The notes: generated by a model not told the origin, from the sequence alone. A stretch of DNA of 64,000 nt from Flaccisagitta enflata (GCA_965153355.1 OZ231127.1:84630001-84694000), one strand, 5' to 3'; numbered from the stretch's first letter, positions 11,550-23,850 are shown. Numbers and translations: made by a program.

Positions 11550-11737
11550 AGTCGCGTGCACGCGACTCTACAACCAGCTTTGTTTGTTGGTTTGTCCGTT
11601 GGTCTGTAAATTTTTTTTTTCTTATTTTCCTACTTTTTCGGCGTTTACTGGCTGTTTTTGCATCACTGCTTCTGCCTAAACGAAAGGTAAACCTTTTATT
11701 ATCAATGCCCCAGCCCACCCGCACAAGACTTGGGTAG
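11550..11737 (-). mobile_element. Palindrome-ended dispersed repeat, left part (interrupted)
   Basis: It begins AGTCGCGTGCACGCGACT in reverse orientation and is broken at 11737 by the 2.2-kb insertion. It resumes at 13982-13998 (gccatgaatccagccttg). The uninterrupted paralogue is 63076-63268, so the repeat predates the segmental duplication. Confidence 0.8.
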
Positions 11738-11916
11738 TACGCTGAGTCAAACTTGGTTATTTTCATCTCACCACCATGATCAATAGCTCATTTTGTACAT
11801 CTCCGTGAATATATCTCACAACACAAAGCTGAAGATAGTGAGTTTCCTAAACCCTCTGTCGCAGAGCTTCCTAAGGAACGAAGGAAAACAGTAATAACTA
11901 TTTCTATTTTCTTTTT

Positions 11917-12304
11917 GGGCAGCGGCTCCAAAGGGGACAAAGTCCTGTTGAACACAGGGGGAATCTGTCTGTCTGTTCGTCTATCTGTACCTACGCCCCC
12001 CCCCACCGCCCCATCCTCAGGGCTTTGTCTCCTTTGGGGCCCAAATCCAAACTGTATGGCCCAAATTCAAGCAAAATTGCCCAAATCCAAGCAAAATGGT
12101 CCAAATCTGGCCAGAAAACCTGAATTCTGGTCTGAGTTGTATCATTTTGACCCCTTAGACCTAGATTCTGGCTTCTGATACCTAGATTCCTGGGTCTCAG
12201 GAGCCAGAATCAGGGCATCTTGGATAGAAGACTGGAGGATAGACGGACAGACGGACAGATTCCCCGTATTCTACAGGACTTCGTCACCTTCGGGGCCGCT
12301 GCCC
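11917..12304. mobile_element. Fold-back element A
   Basis: The left arm starts GGGCAGCGGCTCCAAAGGGG. The right arm is its inverted form, ending CTTCGGGGCCGCTGCCC. The arms match over ~60 bp with several substitutions, including the block around 'aagtcctgt.gaacacaggg'. The core contains degenerate 'gcccaaatccaagcaaaatg' units. Confidence 0.75.
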
Positions 12305-12336
12305 TGCTCCCCCTCAACCTAAATCACATATTTTTT

Positions 12337-12475
12337 GGGCAGCAGCTCTGAAGGGAACGAAGTCCTGTAGAACACAGGGGAATCTGTCCATACATCCATA
12401 CATACATCCATACCTACGTATGTCCGTCTGTCCATCCCCCCCGCTCCATCCCCCATATACTGCAATTTGTCATCT
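12337..12475 (+). mobile_element. Fold-back element B, left arm only
   Basis: GGGCAGCAGCTCTGAAGGG is followed by 'aagtcctgtagaacacagg' and CATA/CATC short repeats. No right arm follows, so it is truncated. Confidence 0.6.
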
Positions 12476-12499
12476 CCCCATGTTATTCAAAGAGAGTTT

Positions 12500-12895
12500 G
12501 AACAGGCCGCCCAAGGGAGATATGGGGTAAGCGATACCCGTTGCCCTGCTTTGCATGGTTGTGAATTGGAGAGGAAGCAGGGCAGTGGCCCAACAGGGGA
12601 CTTTTGTTTGCTCGTCCGTCTATCCACCCATCCGTCCGTCTGTCCATCTGTCCATCCCCCAGGCCCTCTCAGGCCTGAAATCCGCCCTCTCAGGCCTGAA
12701 ATCTGCTCTCTCAGGCCTAAAATCTGCACTCTTAGGCCTATTATGTGCCCTGATATCTCGGGCCTTGAATCTGAGAGGGCAGATTTCAGGCCTGAGAGGG
12801 TAGATTTTAGGCCTGAAACGACAGGTTTCAGGTCTGAAAGGGCAAATTTTTGGCCTAAGAAGGCCGATTCAAGGCCTGAGAGGTAGAGTTGGGAG
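12500..12895. mobile_element. Fold-back element C with mirror-image minisatellite
   Basis: The left part has a conserved hairpin (TGCCCTGCTT ... AAGCAGGGCA) and the arm start. The core (12660-12890) runs as 'ctctcaggcctgaaatctgc' units to ~12765, then as the reverse-complement units 'gcagatttcaggcctgagag'. The whole core can therefore fold on itself. The right arm is missing. ORFs across it on both strands are shadows of the repeat. Confidence 0.7.
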
Positions 12896-12980
12896 AACTT
12901 ATGTCGTGACTGTCGGAATCGACAGTCACACCCCATGGTGTCGGTCATTCAACATCTTGGTCATAAACCGTCACGACCTA

Positions 12981-13004
12981 CTCTCTCACTCTCTCTCTCT
13001 CACA

Positions 13005-13093
<89 letters not shown>
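12981..13093 (+). repeat. (CT)n array
   Basis: A long dinucleotide array inside the 2.2-kb insertion, followed by a GGTC/GGTT tract at about 13155-13196. Confidence 0.95.
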
Positions 13094-13098
<5 letters not shown>

Positions 13099-13504
13099 AT
13101 CCTGTATCACCTACGATTTTTAAGTGCGTCCTCGCACTTCTATATGAGGTTGTGTCCGTCGGTTGGTCGGTTGGTCGGTCGGTCGGTCGGTCGGTCACGC
13201 AAATGTTTGAAATGATCAAAACGGCTGAATCTGACGTACTTTTTCATTCCTAACACTTTTCATGCCTTACCACATTCATTTTCATTCATTCATTCATTTA
13301 TTCATTCATTCATTCATCAGAAACGTTCATTCACAAATTCTTAATCAAGCGAGGCGCACTTATTGGCCTTAACTTGGCCTTGTTCTTCTTGCTCACTGAT
13401 GAGATTCTCTCCTAGTCCGTCTGTTTCTACCCTTCTAAAACGAGTCCAAACAAATGCTCTTCCATGCGCAAACAGGAAAAATGTTACTAGCATATCATTC
13501 TTTC

Positions 13505-13682
13505 GCTCATTCATTCATTCACTCATCAATTCATTCATTCACTCATCAATTCATTCATTCACTCATCAATTCATTCATAGCACTATCATTCTTTCATCAT
13601 TCATTCATTCACTCATCAATTCATTCATTCACTCATCAATTCATTCATTCACTCATTAATTCATTTATTCATTCATTCATCC
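13505..13682 (+). repeat. (CATT)/(CATTCACTCATCAATT) array
   Basis: A CATT-based array with an 18-20 bp higher-order unit (attcactcatcaattcatt). ORFs here read as SFIH repeats and are not genes. Confidence 0.9.
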
Positions 13683-14094
13683 TGTGTTAATACGCAAAGC
13701 ATTGAGCATTGAGCATTTGGGCAAGAGCCTATTGCGAAAACCACTTGTAAATGCTGAAAAAGCTATCAGTGTCAAATAATTGTAAGGTTGAGAAAACTAA
13801 GGAGTAAGAAAAACATTGCATAATCTCAAACACTGCACTGGTTTCTCCGCGACAGAGGGTTCCGTCATGCAAAGGCTGCAAGATTTGTAAATTCAACTCA
13901 GTGTATCATGTCTCACCGATCGAGCATCTGATACATGACAGAATCCAAGAATTTGAATTGCCGAATCAACGTATTGGGTAGCCATGAATCCAGCCTTGTT
14001 TCTTTCATTCTTACTCACTCGTTTACCCTTCTACATTTGCATGAGCACGCACGTGCTCTTTTTCCGCCTCGCTCACGTCAGTCCACGCAAACAT

Positions 14095-14455
14095 GAGCAC
14101 GTGAGCACGTGAGCATGTGAGCACGTGAGCACGTGAGCATGCTTCCGTTATCACAATAACAAAACATATTTGTCTCCAGAATTTTGTATCTGAATGAAAT
14201 AAAGCAAACTTGTTTCTTTTTCTGAAGATTAAAGAGGGTACTACATGAGATTTGTCCAATTTTGTAACCGCTAAAGAAGTAATTGTTACAATTACAATCA
14301 ATGAATTATGAGGCACGTTCGGGGTCAGTCCATGTCCCATGGCCCTTAGGGACGGCATGCTGGCGGGTGAAGGGGACTTTGTGTTGTTGGGTACACACAC
14401 GCGTGTACGTGTACGCGTGAGTATATATATGTGCCGATTGGGAGGGCGTGACAGG
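14095..14455 (+). repeat. Module M, second copy
   Basis: This matches 8048-8396 and 63400-63760. It continues with a shared 130-bp tail (gggcaagagatagcaaacaa...) up to the GA array. Confidence 0.8.
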
Positions 14456-14584
14456 GCAAGAGATAGCAAACAAGGAAAGACGATTTATGTCCAGGGTCGT
14501 TGTTGTTATCACTATCGCATCGAGCATGAGTACACTCATGTCTCTCTCAACATGAAGACCACCGGTTGAGTATACATGTCTCTC

Positions 14585-14586
<2 letters not shown>

Positions 14587-14623
<37 letters not shown>
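14587..14623 (+). repeat. (GA)n array at the end of duplication copy 1
   Basis: Homology to copy 2 ends inside or just after this array, so the microsatellite marks the breakpoint seen here. Confidence 0.85.
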
Positions 14624-14625
<2 letters not shown>

Positions 14626-14866
14626 CAGAGGAAAACCACCAAGGGTCAGAACAAGGAAGTGAGAACAAGAAACTGATGGGAATGGGACTCAAACTTCTGT
14701 GTAGCACTCAAAAAAGAAAGGGGAAGGGACATGATAAAAAAAAAGCCTCCGCCCCTTCAGGCTCAGTTCCTTTTCTCTTTTTTGAGTGTCCATCTTTATT
14801 TGTATTTCTTCCTGTCTGTCCATCATCGTGTATCTCTGATTGTCTGTGTGCCTCCGTCTCCCTTTC

Positions 14867-15056
<190 letters not shown>

Positions 15057-15059
15057 TTT

Positions 15060-15480
15060 CCCTTCTAATACATTTTCCAGGGGGACGGAAGATGGAAAAT
15101 ATCTCTTTGCATAGCTTCTAAAGGCGCGTTTCAACTGATCTTTCCACTAATTCAAGTGTTCCTAACCTTGTCTCCTTAACCATTCATCTGAAATAATGAA
15201 CCTCACTCTTTTAATTGTTTTATTTACCTTTGATTAATTTCTTTTCCTGCTTTGGCTGGTCAAAATACTTGTCTGAATGAGTTATCCAATAAGGATTCCA
15301 GTTCAGTATTTTTTTCTCTTCTCAGCCTAAGGAGTGACAAACTTTTCTAGATTTCAATCAAGAAAAAAATGATCTTGAAAAAAAAAAATGAAATCTGGCT
15401 AAGACTAAGACAATGTAAGCTTCACCTAAGCAACGAGTGTTCTGAGAATTCTCCAATGATGTGCTACGTCTTTATCTTTT
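15060..15480. other. Unique AT-rich stretch, no confident gene
   Basis: One strong acceptor-like tract (tttttttctcttctcag, about 15320) and a donor-like 'aat/gtaagc' (about 15415) are present. No single frame joins them, so nothing is called. Confidence 0.4.
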
Positions 15481-15489
15481 CCTCCTTTC

Positions 15490-15660
15490 CGCCGTCCCAT
15501 GATAGAGTAAGCAAAGTCGGTGAGCAAGACCACAAAGGGAGTGAGCCCATGACCCCAAGGCTGCGGAGCGGGTGTGTGGGTGAGCGGCGCGAGCGAACGA
15601 ATTGAGCGAGCGACCAAGTGGTCCGTGGAAAGCGCGTTTTCCTGTGACTAGAAACGCGCC
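15490..15660 (+). mobile_element. GGGCGTGTTTCT-family element, 5'-truncated
   Basis: It keeps the 'gagtgagcccatgaccccaa' interior, the 'gagcgagcgaccaagtgg' block and the 3' end GTGACTAGAAACGCGCC. The left end is not recognisable. Confidence 0.5.
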
Positions 15661-15664
15661 TGGA

Positions 15665-16225
15665 GTTGGAGAATTGGCTGGAATTAGTTAAAGAAGAGAG
15701 AGAAGAAGATATGGGAGGAGCTTTCGTGAAGGAGTGGTAGCGTCACCCTGGAGGATTAGGTTGGCGATGCATCACCATCGTTGTTCGTTATCATCTATCA
15801 TCGTCATCATCATAGTCATCATCATCGTCATCAGCAATATTAATGCTCATGATATAATTGCTTCCATGTCACGTTAGTGTCCACAAATCAACTTTTAAGT
15901 GTTCTTTTTTTGTCCATTTTTCTTCTTTTTTCTTTCATGCACTCCTCATCGGATTTCTCGACGGGACGCATAACAGGTAACAAAAAATCAAGTTATTAAC
16001 TTTTAAGTAATTCTTTTTAAGTAATTCTTGTTCCACTTTTTAACTGAAAGAAGACGATTACGAGTCGTGATTCACGACCAATTCTTAGATAATTTATCCT
16101 TTATTCTTAGCTTCTGATTCGTATTGCTTATTTTTCTTTTCAACAGAAAAATCTTTCCTCTTTGGTTCTTAATCTAAATTCAGTTACACGCAGTTACAAC
16201 GTTCACAAGCGTAATTTTTGACTTT
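15665..16225. other. Unique stretch, nothing called
   Basis: This stretch holds a purine-rich block (15660-15740), a short ATC tract (15780-15840) and AT-rich sequence. No supported gene is present. Confidence 0.4.
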
Positions 16226-16229
16226 TCTC

Positions 16230-16394
16230 AACTTGCGTGCACACAACTCTATTAACCGTTATGTCTTTCGGTCGGTCCGTCCGTTACACGGCGTAAACGG
16301 GCGGCTTTTGCTGCTCCTGCACATCTGCATAGTTTTCATATTTCATCACTGCCCCAGCCCACCCGCACGCGACGTAGACGTGTATCCGACCTTG
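16230..16394 (-). mobile_element. Palindrome-ended dispersed repeat
   Basis: A reverse-oriented copy with a decayed palindrome (tgcgtgcacacaact). The head keeps 'cccacccgcacgcgac' and 'gtgtatccgaccttg'. The tetranucleotide core is very short. Confidence 0.65.
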
Positions 16395-16882
16395 TTAAAA
16401 TGAAATCCGCCGACAGCTGCCTGATTAAGTGTTTCTGTTTTGCCATCACTTCCGTTTTTGCATAAGTCAACACTTTTTGTCTTCCCCGATTTTGAACGTT
16501 GTTTCAACCGACAAGTAAAGGCCCCTGCCCAGATAGGTGTCCATGTCTCTTGTCTAGGTTTGGCTGTCTGACCCATGCTCACTTGACCAATGAATCTGAT
16601 TTCGGTTTTTTACATCTTTTATCTAGTTTACGGATTTTTAGTTTATTTTTTAACATTGTTAAGCAATATGGACCTCAATGGAAATAAATCCACGGATTTT
16701 TTTTTAGCTTTCCATGGCAAATGGTGTTTACTACATTATCCGAACGAGTCTTTCTTATTAACATTTTACATGTTTCTTTGTTTTTACCAAATGTAACTCT
16801 TTCTCATTTTGCCAAATACAATACAATACAATACAATGCGACCATACGGGACGCGTGTTGGGCATGCAGGCATGCGCTCTAA

Positions 16883-17036
16883 CAAGGCCAACACCAGTCG
16901 CGTGCGGTTGTTAAGACCATAAGACTAAAAGACTAAATGTAAATTGACTTGAAATGACAAAAATGACTTAAAATGACATAAAATGACGTAAAAAATGAAA
17001 AAAGCAAAGCGACCGACCGACCAACCAACACTGCAA
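16883..17036 (+). mobile_element. Palindrome-ended dispersed repeat, 3'-truncated
   Basis: CAAGGCCAACACCAGTCGCG head, 'aaaatgacataaaatgac' units and the start of the ACCG tract. The terminal palindrome is missing. Confidence 0.6.
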
Positions 17037-17070
17037 CAGGGCCTAACCATGGGGCCACCTAGGTTTGGTT

Positions 17071-17896
17071 CTCAGTGGCCAACACTGAATTTGGCCAAGT
17101 TACCAGTTTAACCTCTCCAGGTTACCAGATAGTTACCAGATTTTTTTCGCAAGTTACCAAATAAGTTACTAGATTTTGATATCTATATTAGGTTACTGCA
17201 TTCATTTTGGATGATCTATCTGATGTACATATGAGCTTCACATTTCAAGGAACTAGATACAAAAATGTGTCTTAGTAAAGTTATATTATAAAATCTTTGA
17301 TGGGGCTTTACCTTTTTGGCAGTCATGCTCCATTAGTGGGTATGCTCTAACAATGATCCCCCTATTTGGTATTCATTACCACCAAGACCCGGCTTTTTCT
17401 TTTAAAAGTGTTATTAAGAAAGTGATGAGTTAAGGTTTGGGGTAGAGATAAAGCTGGGGATAGGGTTAGGTCTAGCGCTGGGTTTGTTTTTGAGGTTTTA
17501 TTAGAGTTCTTCTTTTGCAGCATTTAAAAAATCGCAATTTCATATGATAACAAGCCCTACAAATTGCAAAAATCGCAAATGGTAGGGTAGGAGCAATAAG
17601 ACAACTAATAAAGACACTCAATACTCAATACTCATAATTCAAACTGACTTAAAAACCCATAATAAGGACAAAAGAAAACCAGTAATTCAAAGATGTTAGA
17701 TGGACTGATGGACAAATCAATAAGTGGATTGACAGACGCTCAAAGGAACCAGCACAGCGATGTGTAAAACTTCTTATCCACAATCAAAAACCGCCTATGG
17801 TTTCAACTTCAATTTACAATTCTTTTGGGTGAAACAGGAAGCAGCAATCTGTTTGAGTAAGAGTAAGAGAGGGACACAGATAGTAAGGAGTTAGGA

Positions 17897-17927
<31 letters not shown>

Positions 17928-18204
17928 TCTTAGTGACATATGTATGGTGAATGATAAGACGCTCAATATGAATGATTCATATAAAAATTTAAGATTATTT
18001 CTTCAAATCATCTAAAAAATTACCAAATTTTTCTCCCAGGTTACCAAAGTTACCAGATTTTTGCCCCAAGTTACCAAAGTTACCAGACAAAATTCCAATA
18101 AGTTACCAGACAGGTTACCAAGTTACCAGATGCTTTCCCAGGTTACTAGGGGACCCTCCCAGGTTACCAGATCTGGTAACCTAGTTACCAACTTGGCCAC
18201 TGAG
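17071..18204. mobile_element. hAT-like non-autonomous element, 1134 bp
   Basis: Perfect 12-bp ends CTCAGTGGCCAA/TTGGCCACTGAG are flanked by the 8-bp duplication GTTTGGTT (17063-17070 and 18205-18212). An 8-bp duplication with CAGTGG-type ends is the hAT hallmark. Clusters of 'aggttaccagat' units lie near each end (17098-17175 and 18038-18190). No transposase frame was seen. Confidence 0.8.
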
Positions 18205-18214
18205 GTTTGGTTTG

Positions 18215-18680
18215 ACGGGTTTTGTCAGCGGAAATCCGAAGTCCTCCACTGTATCCATAGCTGGACTTAACCGCGGCAGTTCTGCACTTTGACGAAGTGA
18301 AATTCCTGACTAATTTGATTTTTTGGAAATATATGCAATAAATTGTAATCATCCCATTGTCAGACTTTACGACATTTAAAACTGATACGATTAATTTTGC
18401 GTGTTGAATGTGGTCAGTTAATATTTGCACGTAGTAAAAACCATAAATCAACTAAAAGCCGCAATTCCAATTGACTGTAGCTCAAACCTTCGCCATTTTG
18501 AATAAAAGTAATCGTCAAACTGCATTATGCAAATCAGGTTGTGGGGGCTATGATGAAATAGGCTAACCAAGCATATGATCAGTGATAAACAAAAAGGAAC
18601 CGCCCGTTAACGCCTGAAAAAGTGTTACCAACTGACCGACAAGTTTGTTAGCAGATAAACTAACTATCCAACGGCCTTAA
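18215..18680. other. Unique stretch, nothing called
   Basis: AT-rich sequence with no credible exon. It ends in a decayed fragment of the palindrome-ended repeat (gcgttggtcatagagtcccg at 18684). Confidence 0.4.
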
Positions 18681-18720
18681 AAAGCGTTGGTCATAGAGTC
18701 CCGTGTGCCTGTGACAAAAA

Positions 18721-18928
18721 CAAGGCCGGATACACGGCTACCTCAGTCGCGTGCGGGTGGGCAGGGGCAGTATTTGAGTTACTAAAGCATTTGGCAAGGA
18801 GCAGTGAGGCCAAAGACCGCAAAAACATAAAAAAAGTAAAATGGGGACAAACCGACCAACCGACCAACCAACCAACCGACCGACGGACGGACAAAGCGTT
18901 GGTCATAGACTCCCGTGTGCCTGTGACT
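18721..18928 (+). mobile_element. Palindrome-ended dispersed repeat, variant 3' end
   Basis: The head CAAGGCCGGATACACGGC is followed by the 'agtcgcgtgcgggtgggcag' block and an ACCG/ACCA tract. The end is 'agactcccgtgtgcctgtga' instead of the perfect palindrome. A second copy of that 3' end lies immediately upstream (18684-18716). Confidence 0.7.
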
Positions 18929-19341
18929 AAAAAAAGCGCCTCCTAGGCGACGGGGCGCCGCGCGCACGTTGGGCGCTGAGACGTCGCGCGGCCGGCGAGC
19001 CGTTGTGTGGTGCGACGGCGTGGATGGCAGCGGCCGGCGCGGGTGGCAGCGGGCGGCGGTGCTAAGGCAGTCATTACCAACTCAACTACTTGCTTTGTCG
19101 TTAGTGAAAGAAAGAAAGAGAGAAAGGGAAAAAAAAAGGAGAAAATGTCTCTTAGAAACGTCTCTTTAACAACGACGAATAGAAACAGCGGGAGAAGGAG
19201 AAAGAGAAAAATGAAGGGGGTTGTGCGACGAAATTGAGATGCTTAAAGAAAAAAAGGAACAAGAAAGGTACAAGAACAAGAAGAACAGGGAAAATGAAGA
19301 AAAAGGGAAAGAGGAACAAAAAAAAAAAGAAGAGGAAGAAA

Positions 19342-19482
19342 AAAGAAGAAGAAGATGAAGAAGAAGAAGAAGAAGAAGAAGAAGAAGAAGAAGAAGAAGA
19401 AGAAGAAGAAGAAGAAGAAGAAGAAGAAGAAGAAGAAGAAGAAGAAGAAGAAGAAGAAGAAGAAGAAGAGGAAGAAAAACTA
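19342..19482 (+). repeat. (GAA)n array
   Basis: A trinucleotide purine array. The poly-E, poly-S and poly-L frames over it are artefacts. Confidence 0.95.
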
Positions 19483-19740
19483 CTCGAAAAAAAGAAAATG
19501 TAAACGCTAAGGAAGACACAGAGAAAATGCAAACAAAAAAAAAGAAAAGCGAACAAAAAAAAAATCCTTACAGAAAAGCATAAGAGTGTCGTGCGTTAGC
19601 AAAGAAGATTCATCTTCCTCAACTCTCGGAATCCCTGATTAAAATTTCCCTTTTAAATTCCTTTTCTTCTTTTCTTTCACTGTTTAACGACGGCTGCCTC
19701 CAGCCTCTAGACCTTGGAGGCGAAAAACGACTGACAGCGA

Positions 19741-19897
<157 letters not shown>

Positions 19898-19899
19898 AG

Positions 19900-20350
19900 G
19901 CAATGTTGTTAATCAGCAGTATAAAGCCGCATAGGTACTTTGCGCCGCGTAGTCATGGATACACACGGTAGACTATTTTATAATTTTGTGACTATATAAT
20001 TAAAACAACATGTAACCATATTGTAATTCAACAATCAAATTATGTAATTATGCAGTGTCGCAGTTTTACATTAAAATACAACTCTGTTTAGCGTCACTCC
20101 ATGGAAAATATGCGCGCAGGTATTCAAGCGAAGGTGGCAAAGCAGAATAATAAGGAAAAAAATTGTTCCCTTGATAATTTTGAGGCAGAGAAAGGTTTTC
20201 TTCATTGGCATCAAAGCAAGGAGAAGCTCCCAAAGGACTTGAAAAAAATGAAATGAGCTCCATCGCAGAAATAAGCATTTTCGCACCGTGGCTTAATTGT
20301 GGACATCTTGATGAAAGTCTCAAGTACCAATGTTCTTTAATGAGATCCAG
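19900..20350. other. Unique stretch with long overlapping frames on both strands
   Basis: Frames on both strands stay open through 20070-20350 and look protein-like. The minus frame contains MLDLIKEHWYLRLSSRCPQL and the plus frame SIAEISIFAPWLNCGHLDES. No splice sites separate them, and one or both are chance, so no gene is called. Confidence 0.3.
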
Positions 20351-20359
20351 CATACAGTC

Positions 20360-20700
20360 ACACATATGGGGAATTTTTTCCTTCACCTCCTCCTCCTTCT
20401 CCTCCTTCTCCTCCTCCTCCATCCCCCCCCTCAAATCTCAGTCTCGAGGCCCAAATTCCAGTCTCAAGGCCCAAATCCCAGTCTCGAAGCCAAATTTCAG
20501 CCTAAAGGCCCAAATCCCAGCCAAGAAGCAAAGATCCCAACGTCAAGGCTGAGATTTGGGCCTCAAGGCTGAGATCTGGGCCTCAAGGCTAGGATTTGGG
20601 CCTTGAGGCTAGGATTTGGGCCTTGAGTCTGAGATTTGGGCTTCGAGACTGGGACTCAGGCCTTGAGACTGGAATTTGGACTAATCCAGCCTTCTAACCC
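20360..20700. repeat. Mirror-image minisatellite of the fold-back family (H)
   Basis: A 'cacatatggggaattttttc' arm and a CTC-rich tract are followed by 'aggcccaaatcccagtctc' units. These reverse near 20545 to 'ggctgagatttgggcctcaa' units. The terminal GGGCAGCGGCC arms are absent. Confidence 0.7.
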
Positions 20701-20704
20701 AATG

Positions 20705-21450
20705 TCACGGTGCCTCAAATCTACCTCATCAGGCTCCAAATCAACCCTCAAATCTGCCCTCTTAGCTTCCTTCCCGCACTCCTTTCTCAAATCAGCCCCT
20801 TTTGAGCCCTTTGAAATCTCAAATAGGTCCTTTCTGGAAGCCTGGAAATGAACCCTAGCTTGCTATTCTAAAGCGCATGGGTCTTCGGGGCTAATTACCT
20901 GTTATACAGCTGTACTCGCTCTTCTTCTTTGCCTTTTTAGTGTTCACTCTAAGTCTTACTCTGTATCCTAGGTACCACTGACCATGTTTGTTCCTTGGAT
21001 GACTTGTTATGCTGATTTGTCTTTCTCACTCCCTATCTCCGTTTCTTTTTTCGTAGGTTGGATGCTTTCTTAATCCCCTCTTCAAGCTTGCATGTTCCCT
21101 TTGTTTTGATTACGGCTTTAAAGTGATGTGTATACTCTTCTGTTGTTTGTTTAGTAAGAGTAAGCGCGAGTGGAAGCGAAACGGTCTTTGCACTTCGTGA
21201 AAGCGTATTACAATTGGCCTTTCACGGGCTTAGCAAGTCAACGTCCTTTAATGTCGGTGCAGAATGTGCAGTGTGTCTCTTCTCCACTTCCCACCCCCCC
21301 CCCATTCGCTGAATAAATCTGTAGGATATTGTGTTTGGGGCTTTGAAAACAAATGATGATGATGATAGATTATAAAGTTTGCAATGGGTGTGTTGCTACT
21401 TACGACCAAAAACATGTTTCTTCCCAGATATTCATAAATTTCCCTGTCCA
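20705..21450. other. Mostly unique stretch, no confident gene
   Basis: Several pyrimidine-rich acceptor-like tracts occur (about 20930 and 21055), but no matching exon with a donor and an open frame longer than ~10 codons was found. Confidence 0.4.
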
Positions 21451-21454
21451 ACAA

Positions 21455-21624
21455 GGGAGTGAGTGAAGTGAGTGAGCGAGCTCATGAACATAGCGAGCGA
21501 GCAAAGCAAGCATAACAAAATGGAGGGCTGCGGAGAGTTTGAGCGGAATGAGCGGGCGAGCGAACGAAGGTAGCGAGCGACCGAGTGGCCTGTTAAAAAC
21601 GCGATTGTGATGCGTAGAAACAGA
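21455..21624 (+). mobile_element. GGGCGTGTTTCT-family element, 5'-truncated
   Basis: The 'aagggagtgagtgaagtgag' interior, 'gagcgaccgagtggcctgtt' and the 3' end 'gcgtagaaac' match the copies at 6138 and 60945. Confidence 0.55.
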
Positions 21625-21757
21625 GTACAATCAGTTGTACAATGTAATGCTGGCCGTTGCGATTATTATGTCGGTTGTTTATGTGGAAAGATTACGAGCT
21701 CAACGGTTTTGTCGTTCCTGAAGTCAATCACTCGTGACCCGACAGACCGATTGACTG

Positions 21758-21885
<128 letters not shown>

Positions 21886-21889
21886 CGGC

Positions 21890-22870
21890 GAAAATAATGT
21901 TCAGAAATAATGGAAAGATGATGAATGATGAAAGAAAAACTTATCAGCTTCTCATATATTTTCCCTGCAGAGGTAAAAGATCATTTAGACAAAAAATGAA
22001 AAATAAAACGAAAACAAATAGAAAATGGGCAAGCTATCAAAAGGAAAAAAAGAGTTACTACACAAAGCACATAAAAATGCAGTCAACTCTTCAAAAAAAA
22101 GAGAACCAAAGCCGTTTGTCTCGCATTTGATTTGATGGACGCAGAAGGCAAAAAAGAGAGGCAGAGAGAGAGAGAGAAGAGAAAAGAGAAAAGAGAAAAG
22201 TTGGACAACTTTTTTTCCCTCTTATTGCACTGCTAGTCATTTGGTAGCGTGGGAAAGTGAAACTCTTGAGTCCGTTTTTCATAGTGAGGTTAGTGTATGA
22301 CGCATCATGTAAATATTTGTCAGTGAAGTAGATCGATGGCGTTTTGATTTGTAATTTTTTTTATACAAAGTAGCTATGAAGCTGCTGAACACGAATCATT
22401 AACAAACAGCAACATTTAGGCAGCGGTCTATAGCCGATTCCCGTTTTTCTTGCTGAAAAAGTAGGATTCGAACCCATGACAATCTTCACTTTCCCTGTCT
22501 ACATTTGGGACGGTATCTGAAGCTCGAATTAACCATTCAAGGTTTGTTATACTAAGTATATTTTGGGCTAGGAAAAAGTCTAAGCTGATAATTCGTCATC
22601 AAAAAATTGGGCTTTTCGTCTTCATTTAGATTTATCCAAACCTCTTTGGTCAATGTCTAGACTCCTGACTCCTAACTCTTGATCCAAGTGTAATACATCT
22701 GCCTTTGTCTCAAATGTCATCGTTCATTTTTCCATTTATGTTTCACAGTTTTTCATGCATTCATGCCTATCAACAACTCTCATTTTCTGCTTCTAACAAA
22801 GATGAGGAAACCCCCACAAAAGCTGATTCATCTTGGTGTGCATCATGGCCACTGGAGACCTGTTGTGACT
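21890..22870. other. Unique stretch, nothing called
   Basis: A-rich then mixed sequence. A tRNA-B-box-like motif on the minus strand (gggttcgaatcc, about 22462-22474) lacks a foldable cloverleaf. No exon is supported. Confidence 0.4.
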
Positions 22871-22880
22871 CTGTGTGAAC

Positions 22881-23135
<255 letters not shown>

Positions 23136-23849
23136 AAACGTCTCAGTAAACGCTTTGTCTCCTTTCAGCTTTGTCACATGTTTGTAAGAGACAGGGATTC
23201 CCTGGGAAACTGCAAGCAGACGAGTGCAAGACAAGTGCAGACAGGCTCCTTTTGACCCAACATCACCGCAGGGGAATGAAAGGGAGGCAACCGGAGAGAG
23301 ACAAACAAACCAAAAAAGGCCAGAAAATGAAAAAAAAGAAGAAAGAAGAAGAAGAATTATATTGAACTAAGAGTATAGAACAACAACAAAAAGATAACCA
23401 TGCCCATAGCCAATTGTCAACGTTCAGAATGTTTTTTCTATGTGCACCTTTACATGAGGTCAGGTCCGTCCATTTGTAGTCGTAGAAACGTGACTCTACA
23501 ACTTGATATGTCGGTCCGTCCGTCCAACCGTCGCGTCGATCGATCCGTCCGTCCGTCCGTCCGTCCGTCCGTTCATCCTTATGTCAGTCAGTCTGACCAT
23601 CGGTCCGTAACATTTTTTGACTACCATTGTCTTCTCATAGCGTTGTATGTCATTGTAAGGTATGTAAGTGTAAAATACTGTTGTACTGCTCCTGCCCAAC
23701 CATCCGCGACTTTCCTCCCTGTCTTGTTTTTTTTTTACTCGGCCGGTGGTCTTCCTATGTTGGCGAGACATTTTGAGCAAAAAAAAAAATCATGGAACGA
23801 GAAATGTAAAATCGTCACTGAGTTTGCCATTCGTTATTCATTCAAAGAC

Positions 23850-23850
<1 letters not shown>

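Larger units (their letters stand above)
11738..13973. mobile_element. 2.2-kb composite insertion with 8-bp target duplication
   Basis: TTGGGTAG flanks both sides (11730-11737 and 13974-13981). The ends are weakly inverted: TACGCTGAGTC against GAATCAACGTA. Copy 2 lacks it, with TTGGGTAG occurring once. It carries two fold-back elements, a CT array, a GGTC/GGTT tract and CATT arrays, with no transposase. The 8-bp duplication suggests hAT-like integration; this is inference. Confidence 0.7.

Noticed and set aside
22440-22500. tRNA gene or tRNA-derived SINE on the minus strand
   Set aside because: A B-box-like motif is present, but acceptor, D and anticodon stems do not form and no second full copy was found.
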